33,751 nucleotides of DNA. Origin: Schinkia azotoformans LMG 9581 (GTDB lineage Bacteria > Bacillota > Bacilli > Bacillales > Bacillaceae_J). Of this stretch, positions 29,016-33,751 are shown piece after piece. A program made the translations under genes and the position numbers. The notes below the pieces were generated by a model that was not told where the DNA came from, did no database searches, and saw only the letters and a program-made list of their open reading frames with translations. The stretch's first letter is position 1; every line of letters starts with the position of its first letter. The stretch covers positions 1-33,751 of the forward strand of contig NZ_AJLR01000115.1 in NCBI RefSeq assembly GCF_000307855.1. Direction: 5' to 3'.

Positions 29016-29591
29016 TCATAGATTTGCAGAATGCTCACTATTCTTAGATGATTCCCGGTGCCAAGGTGTACCGAGTAGTGGCAGTACCCAACGGTCCAAG
29101 CCGTACCAACCGGCGTTTTTCCAAGCAAGTACAAGCCAAGTCGCCAGTATAAACAAAATTGGATTTGTACTTAGTGTTCCTGCGAAAAGAAAGCTGACGT
29201 TCATAATCGTGCCAAAGAACGCTGCAATTCCAGTTAAAAGTCCGACGATAAGACCAAGCCCTACTAACAGTTCACCATACGCAACGACAAATCCAAAGAT
29301 TTTTGCGTTCGGCAGTACAGTGTTTTCTAAGAAACTTGCATACCAGCCGGTTACGTCCTTGCCATCCGCGGCTTTAGCTAATGCTCCTTGGATAAATCCC
29401 TGAACAGCTGCACCCGCATTTTCTCCTGTCCAAGCATCGCTCTGGACCTTATGCCAGCCTGCAGTAAGCCAAGCGTATCCAACATAAAGTCGGATAATCA
29501 GCCATATCCAAGCTGCGTAGACACTGGAAAACAAATACTTTGAAACAGGGTTTTCCGGGATAATAATGTTTTTTTCTTTTGTTCCATTCAA
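29016..29591 (-). CDS. DoxX-family membrane protein
   Basis: The frame encodes 191 residues with a TTG start at 29591, placed after GGGGGTG; a TTG at 29606 would lie before that site. After a 25-residue leader come four membrane helices, at about 30-48, 90-112, 115-138 and 141-160. RLYVGYAWLTAGWHKVQSDAW, FVVAYGELLVGLGLIVGLLTGIAAFFGTIMN and LVLAWKNAGWYGLDRWVLP are characteristic DoxX/DoxD motifs. The family was named for a thiosulfate:quinone oxidoreductase subunit, but Firmicute members are mostly of unknown role and have been linked to thiol and redox stress. The REP inverted pair lies at its 3' end. Confidence 0.85.
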   Translation of the reverse strand: MNGTKEKNIIIPENPVSKYLFSSVYAAWIWLIIRLYVGYAWLTAGWHKVQSDAWTGENAGAAVQGFIQGALAKAADGKDVTGWYASFLENTVLPNAKIFGFVVAYGELLVGLGLIVGLLTGIAAFFGTIMNVSFLFAGTLSTNPILFILATWLVLAWKNAGWYGLDRWVLPLLGTPWHRESSKNSEHSANL

Positions 29592-29759
29592 AGATAACAC
29601 CCCCAAATTATGATCTGAAAATTTAGATTAAAAACTAATTATAGGTAAATGTTTACAATTAAGCAACACTTACCATTGTTTTATTATTAAATACCGTAAA
29701 TATTATGCAATTAATCGTGAAGTTGTGAAGTAAAATTATTAATTAGTTAGGATTTCTCA

Positions 29760-29779
29760 TTTAAATAAACGTTTAATTA
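29760..29779. repeat. 20-base intergenic motif, copy B
   Basis: TTTAAATAAACGTTTAATTA, differing from copy A at two positions (A to T at the first base, and ACG versus ATG in the middle). It lies 72 bases upstream of the EamA transporter start, a plausible operator position. Confidence 0.5.
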
Positions 29780-29850
29780 TAGTTAATATATTTTAAAAGA
29801 TATAAAATAAGAGGTGTTATTATAATAATTTGCGCGGTTGAAAGGATAAG

Positions 29851-30762
29851 ATGATGGAAAACAAACATACTGTGGGTCATATAGTTGCCATACTAACTAT
29901 TGCTATATGGGGAACAACTTTTATTTCTACTAAACTACTATTAAATGATTTTACGCCAATCGAGATCCTTTTTTTCCGATTTATCATGGGATTGATCGCC
30001 TTGATAATTGTGTATCCACACCGGCTGAAAGTGAAGGATAAAAAACATGAGCTGCTATTTGCAGGAGCAGGGTTATGCGGTGTAACTTTATATTACCTTT
30101 TGGAAAATATCGCATTAACCTATACAATGGCTTCGAATGTAGGTGTAATTTGTTCGTTGGCTCCATTTTTTACAGCTATTCTCATATACCTATTTTTGAA
30201 GGATGAACCGTTGCGAGGTAATTTCTTCATTGGCTTTGTCGTTGCAATGGTTGGGATTTCCCTAATTAGTTTTAGCGGGACTTCCAACTTTCAACTAAAT
30301 CCTTTAGGTGATTTATTGGCAGTTGGCGCTACAATCGTTTGGGCGTTTTATTCTTTATTTACTAGAAAAATAAGCAGTTACGGCTATAATACAATTCAAA
30401 TTACAAGAAGAATGTTTTTCTATGGAATTATATTTATGTTACCGGCTTTATTTTTATACAATTTCAGACTAGGCATCGAGCGTTTTGCGAACCCTGTGAA
30501 CTTATTTAATATTATATTCTTGGGACTGGGTGCTTCTGCACTTTGTTTTGTTACATGGAACTTTGCTTTGAAAGTGCTTGGGGCGGTTAGAACGAGTATT
30601 TATATTTACATGATTCCTGTCATTACAGTGGTTACTTCCATGATAGTATTACATGAAAAAATAACGGGGATGGCTGCGTTAGGTACAATTCTTACATTGG
30701 CAGGTCTTTTTGTTTCTGAAGGGAAAATATATTTTTTGAAGAAAAAAGCCGCTCAAGTCTGA
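29851..30762 (+). CDS. EamA-family (DMT) exporter
   Basis: The 303-residue protein has ten membrane helices forming two EamA repeats, about 10-140 and 155-295. WGTTFISTKLLLNDFTPIEILFFRFIMG and AFYSLFTRKISSYGYNTIQI open the repeats. The ends carry the usual PFFTAILIYLFLKDEP and IPVITVVTSMIVLHEKIT motifs with the conserved acidic residue. Members export metabolites or amino acids; the substrate here cannot be inferred. The start is ATG at 29851 (an ATG follows at 29854) after GAAAGGATAAG. The stop codon lies inside the terminator stem that follows. A copy of the 20-base motif is upstream. Confidence 0.88.
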   Translation: MMENKHTVGHIVAILTIAIWGTTFISTKLLLNDFTPIEILFFRFIMGLIALIIVYPHRLKVKDKKHELLFAGAGLCGVTLYYLLENIALTYTMASNVGVICSLAPFFTAILIYLFLKDEPLRGNFFIGFVVAMVGISLISFSGTSNFQLNPLGDLLAVGATIVWAFYSLFTRKISSYGYNTIQITRRMFFYGIIFMLPALFLYNFRLGIERFANPVNLFNIIFLGLGASALCFVTWNFALKVLGAVRTSIYIYMIPVITVVTSMIVLHEKITGMAALGTILTLAGLFVSEGKIYFLKKKAAQV

Positions 30763-30771
30763 GCGGTTTTT
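30743..30771 (+). terminator. Intrinsic terminator overlapping the EamA stop
   Basis: CCGCTCA (30749-30755) pairs with TGAGCGG (30760-30766) around AGTC, flanked by an A-run before and T-run after, so it can act in both directions. The TGA stop is the first codon of the right arm. Confidence 0.9.
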
Positions 30772-30835
30772 CCTATTTTAAAAATGCTATAATGGGAGCA
30801 TAGTTTTGAACGGCATTCGATAGGAGTAAACTGAA

Positions 30836-33058
30836 ATGAACGGAAGTAATGATTTTTTTGAACGTAAAAAACAAGAATTAGGAGTTTCCTTGAATGAGAT
30901 CCAAAGGAAGGCAGTCCTTCAAACTGAAGGTCCGCTTCTTCTTCTTGCGTCACCTGGGTCAGGGAAGACGACTACGATTATTATGCGAATCGGCTATCTT
31001 ATTGAAGTGAAGGGTGTAAATCCGACAAGAATCAAGGCGGTTACCTTTAGCCGGGCTTCAGCTATTGATATGAAGGAACGGTTTAAACGATTTTTTCCGG
31101 AACTTCCGCCCGTTGACTTTTCAACTATCCATGGCCTTGCCTTTCAGGTAGTCCGGGATTATTTTCGTAAAGCGGGTATTTCCTATCGCATCATTGAAGG
31201 TGATCTGGATGTGGATTTAGGGAAGCAAGGAAAAAGTAGTTGGAAGGAGCAGCCACTACATAAGAAGATCATTTTACGAAACTTGTTTCAATCTATTGTC
31301 AGGGAAACTATTACCGAGGACCAAATGGACGAGTTAACAACATACATAAGCTTTATTAAAAATAAAATGCTGTCAAAAGAAAAGTGGTCGACGGTTAAGG
31401 TCGATGTTCCTGAAGCTGAGCGAATTTTTGAAGAGTATGAGGCTTTTAAAAAGTCGGGCTACCATCAGCTTTTGCTAGACTTCGATGATATGTTGACGAT
31501 TGCCAATCAAGCATTAAAGGAAGACAGCGGGCTTCTTCAAGCTTATCAAGGACGGTATGATTATTTCTTAACAGATGAAAGCCAAGATACTTCAATGGTG
31601 CAGCATGCTATCATTGAGAAGTTGGTTCAAAAGCACGGGAATCTTTGTGTAGTAGCCGATGACGACCAAAGCATTTATAGCTGGCGCGGCGCGGAGCCGT
31701 CTTATTTGCTTAACTTTAAACAGGTATATCCAAATGCAGAGATTTTGTTTATGGAACAAAATTACCGCTCATCGAAGGGTATTGTTGATGCAGCAAATCA
31801 ATTCATAAAGCGAAATAAAAACCGTTATGATAAAAACATGTTTACGGAAAACCCTGCTGAGGAGCCTATTCAGATTCGAAGTTTGCCGGATTACATCTAT
31901 CAAGCTAAATATTTAGTACAAAAAATCCAGGATATCACATATAACCTTAGGGAAGTAGCCATTTTGTATCGGAATAATTCTTCATCTATCGCTTTGATGA
32001 ATGAATTTGACCGTGCAGGCATTCCATTCTTTATGAAGGATGCTGACAATCGCTTTTTTTCACATTGGGTAGTTCAAGATATCCTAAACTTCATGCGGAT
32101 GACATATACCGACAAGCGGCCAGATATTTTAGAAAAAATTCATCTAAAATTTAATGGGTATATTAGCAAAAAACAAATGGCGGCATTGAAAGAAATAAAC
32201 AATAATGAATCGGTTTTTGATAACTTGATCAAATTTGTGGAGATCCAGGATTATCAAGTGAAACCTTTAAAGGAAAGCAAAGAGACCTTCCAGCAGATGA
32301 AAGGGATGCCGCCGCTCCATGCCATTCAGGTCATCCGTGATCGTTTAGGCTACGAGAAGACTCTTGAGAAAATGTGTGAGCGCCTTGGTTTTCGTAAAGA
32401 TAACCTTTTGGGGATTCTGAATACATTGGAGGAAATTGCGGACGGGTTGGAGTCGATGGAGGAGTTTGCGAGTCGACTCAAATCACTTGAGGCTGAACTG
32501 AAGAAAGCAAAGTCGAGGAAGGGTCAGAATGCGGTGACATTCTCAACATTCCATAGTGCAAAGGGCCTTGAATTTGAATGGGTTTATATGATTGATTTAG
32601 TTGATGGAATCATTCCTTCATCTGACGATTATACAGGTGGAACGGTGGAGGGTGATGCAATTGAGGAGGCAACACGTCTTTTTTACGTCGGGATGACAAG
32701 GGCGAAAAAGCACCTTGAACTAATTGGATATAAAGAAAGAGATGGAGAAAAGACCCAGGATTCATTATTTGTATCCTATGTCAAAAATATAATCGATCCG
32801 CCTCCTACTGAAAATATCAAAGAAGATGTACAGGTTAAAAAGAAAATCAAGGTGGGGAACACTACTATTCCTTATAATCCTAATGCCATAAAAGATCAGG
32901 CGGAATTGGTAGAAGGTCGGGAAGTCAAACATAGGGTCTTTGGTCATGGTGAAATCGTTAAGCTCAGTGAAGACACGATCGAGGTGCGTTTTCAAACGGG
33001 TGTAAAAAATCTTTCAGTTAGTACATGCTTGGAATTGGGGCTTTTAGAGCCGGCATAA
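30836..33058 (+). CDS. yjcD: UvrD/PcrA-like superfamily 1 DNA helicase (YjcD type)
   Basis: The 740-residue protein has all SF1A motifs: LLASPGSGKTTT (Walker A, 37-47), FSTIHGLAFQVV (Ia/Ib region), DYFLTDESQDT (Walker B with DESQD), VVADDDQSIYSWRGA (III), FMEQNYRSS (IV), TFSTFHSAKGLEFEWVYMI (V) and ATRLFYVGMTRAKKHLELI (VI). The C-terminus ends with a PcrA-like module, GREVKHRVFGHGEIVKLSEDTIEVRF. It should unwind or translocate DNA 3' to 5'. Length and the DESQD variant match B. subtilis YjcD rather than PcrA, which sits with ligA. ATG follows GATAGGAG. There is no nuclease domain or partner gene, so I do not read it as a defence helicase. Confidence 0.93.
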   Translation: MNGSNDFFERKKQELGVSLNEIQRKAVLQTEGPLLLLASPGSGKTTTIIMRIGYLIEVKGVNPTRIKAVTFSRASAIDMKERFKRFFPELPPVDFSTIHGLAFQVVRDYFRKAGISYRIIEGDLDVDLGKQGKSSWKEQPLHKKIILRNLFQSIVRETITEDQMDELTTYISFIKNKMLSKEKWSTVKVDVPEAERIFEEYEAFKKSGYHQLLLDFDDMLTIANQALKEDSGLLQAYQGRYDYFLTDESQDTSMVQHAIIEKLVQKHGNLCVVADDDQSIYSWRGAEPSYLLNFKQVYPNAEILFMEQNYRSSKGIVDAANQFIKRNKNRYDKNMFTENPAEEPIQIRSLPDYIYQAKYLVQKIQDITYNLREVAILYRNNSSSIALMNEFDRAGIPFFMKDADNRFFSHWVVQDILNFMRMTYTDKRPDILEKIHLKFNGYISKKQMAALKEINNNESVFDNLIKFVEIQDYQVKPLKESKETFQQMKGMPPLHAIQVIRDRLGYEKTLEKMCERLGFRKDNLLGILNTLEEIADGLESMEEFASRLKSLEAELKKAKSRKGQNAVTFSTFHSAKGLEFEWVYMIDLVDGIIPSSDDYTGGTVEGDAIEEATRLFYVGMTRAKKHLELIGYKERDGEKTQDSLFVSYVKNIIDPPPTENIKEDVQVKKKIKVGNTTIPYNPNAIKDQAELVEGREVKHRVFGHGEIVKLSEDTIEVRFQTGVKNLSVSTCLELGLLEPA

Positions 33059-33100
33059 TCATTTTTCAATCTAAAGTTACAATAGAAGGGTGAGAGGGAC

Positions 33101-33427
33101 ATAGTTTACTCAATATTTATATTCATACTTGCTGGGCTCGCCGAAATAGGCGGAGGCTACTTAGTATGGCTATGGTTGCGTGAAGGGAAGCCGTATTGGT
33201 ACGGAATCATAGGCGGACTTATTCTAGTTTTATACGGCATCATCCCTACACTTCAAAAATTCCCGTCATTTGGACGGGTGTATGCAGCTTATGGTGGTGT
33301 CTTTATCATTCTTTCTGTTTTGTGGGGATGGGGAGTAGATAAAAAGGCACCCGATACTTATGATTGGATTGGGGCGGCTGTTTGTTTAATTGGGGTTTCT
33401 GTTATGCTTTGGGCTCCAAGGCATTAG
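33101..33427 (+). CDS. UPF0060 (YnfA-like) membrane protein without a canonical start codon
   Basis: The full family-length frame (108 residues, four helices) begins at ATA 33101: [35 protein letters not shown], then [14 protein letters not shown] and the C-terminal helix ending LWAPRH. Upstream the frame is open only to 33086 with no ATG, GTG or TTG; a stop lies at 33083. GGGTGAGAGGG is placed as a ribosome site for codon 33101. The first in-frame TTG (33176) would remove the first helix. So either ATA is used as a start, as rarely happens, or the start has mutated and expression is low. UPF0060 proteins are small DMT/SMR-like membrane proteins of unknown role. Confidence 0.75.
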   Translation: MVYSIFIFILAGLAEIGGGYLVWLWLREGKPYWYGIIGGLILVLYGIIPTLQKFPSFGRVYAAYGGVFIILSVLWGWGVDKKAPDTYDWIGAAVCLIGVSVMLWAPRH

Positions 33428-33442
33428 GAGCCTTGATTCTTC

Positions 33443-33462
33443 ATTAAATAAGCGTTTAATTA
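33443..33462. repeat. 20-base intergenic motif, copy C
   Basis: ATTAAATAAGCGTTTAATTA, two changes from copy A. It lies 16 bases after the UPF0060 stop and about 30 bases before the first of the tandem promoters. Confidence 0.5.
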
Positions 33463-33491
33463 ACATTTTTGATTTTTTTTTGAAAAAGTAG

Positions 33492-33716
33492 TTGATTTCT
33501 ATGAAAATAAATTATACAATAATTTTCGCTGACCAAAAAATAAAATATATTTTAGTAACTTGGATTATAAAATTAGCTTGTGTTTAAAGCTTGATTTTAA
33601 AAAAGGTGTTGCATAGTTGTTTTGTTTTTGGTATTATGAAATTCCGGCGTTAAGCAAACGCTGAAAAATATTTTTTAAAAAAAGTTGTTGACTTCCACGA
33701 AACAAGATGTTAAGAT
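33492..33716 (+). promoter_or_regulatory. Three tandem sigma-A promoters, probably of an rRNA operon
   Basis: P1: TTGATT (33492-33497), 17 bases, TACAAT (33515-33520). P2: TTGCAT (33609-33614), 17 bases, TATTAT (33632-33637). P3: TTGACT (33688-33693), 17 bases, TAAGAT (33711-33716). P1 and P3 have very similar surroundings (AAAAAGTnGTTGAnTTC before, and CGCTGA after the -10). The TCGCTGAAAACACGACGAACGA-like leader after P3 (33725-33747, not complete in the window) is typical of Bacillus rrn operons, where tandem promoters precede 16S rRNA. No gene is visible in 33428-33751, so the driven gene must lie beyond the edge. Confidence 0.75.
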
Positions 33717-33751
33717 AAATCTTGTCGCTGAAAACACGACGAACGAAATGA

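Noticed and set aside
30836-33058. UvrD-like helicase as part of a defence system
   Set aside because: It matches the stand-alone YjcD type, has no nuclease domain, and its neighbours are an EamA exporter and a UPF0060 gene. No partner typical of a defence island is present.

Overview
The window looks like the chromosome of a low-GC Gram-positive rod of the family Bacillaceae, most likely Neobacillus or Bacillus sensu lato. This rests on AT-rich sequence, strong GGAGG-type ribosome binding sites with many TTG and GTG starts, typical Bacillus intrinsic terminators, and gene families with close B. subtilis counterparts (EfeUOB/YwbLMN, Mta, NfrA, YjcD, YflS, UPF0060). The species cannot be named from the sequence alone.

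Layout. 1-3107 is a decayed cyclic-di-GMP block: a broken membrane diguanylate cyclase, a 35-residue response-regulator stub, an HD-GYP protein that lacks its HD dyad, an intact EAL phosphodiesterase and a truncated HD-GYP paralogue. 3108-4086 holds no convincing gene. 4087-4953 is an orphan Cro/CI-LexA type repressor preceded by a tandem 19-base repeat. 5176-5555 is a ROK-family relic. 5652-9726 is a Fur-type controlled EfeO-EfeB-EfeU ferrous/ferric iron uptake operon with an internal terminator. 9860-14479 carries a SET-domain protein coupled to a small zinc-ribbon protein, a CynX-type MFS exporter, a double VOC protein, a Uma2 nuclease and an Mta-like MerR regulator with a textbook 19-base-spacer promoter.

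14711-20930 is a patchwork of a nitroreductase, small membrane or secreted proteins, a probable ykkC-family riboswitch in front of a NUDIX hydrolase, a 4-oxalocrotonate tautomerase and a DUF1835/YcdB-like pair. 20950-26970 holds a DUF2812 membrane protein, NfrA-type nitroreductase, a membrane peptide plus coiled-coil pair, a glutathione peroxidase and an SDR. 27151-33427 holds a DASS anion transporter, DoxX, an EamA exporter, a YjcD-type UvrD helicase and a UPF0060 protein that has no normal start codon. The last 260 bases carry three tandem sigma-A promoters with related downstream sequence, as expected just upstream of an rRNA operon outside the window.

A 27-base REP-like palindrome (arms GGGACRC/GYGTCCC around GGGGTCGGGAACT) recurs at about ten places, mostly between genes. 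One copy is embedded in the 3' end of a coding sequence, one pair is inverted, and two copies sit beside truncated genes. No transposase, tRNA, rRNA gene, CRISPR array or recognisable defence island was found. The most interesting items are the riboswitch/NUDIX pair (candidate nucleoside-diphosphate sensor), the REP family with covarying arms, the HD-GYP protein without its HD, a 20-base motif shared by three intergenic regions, and the EfeU protein with a three-repeat extracellular domain.
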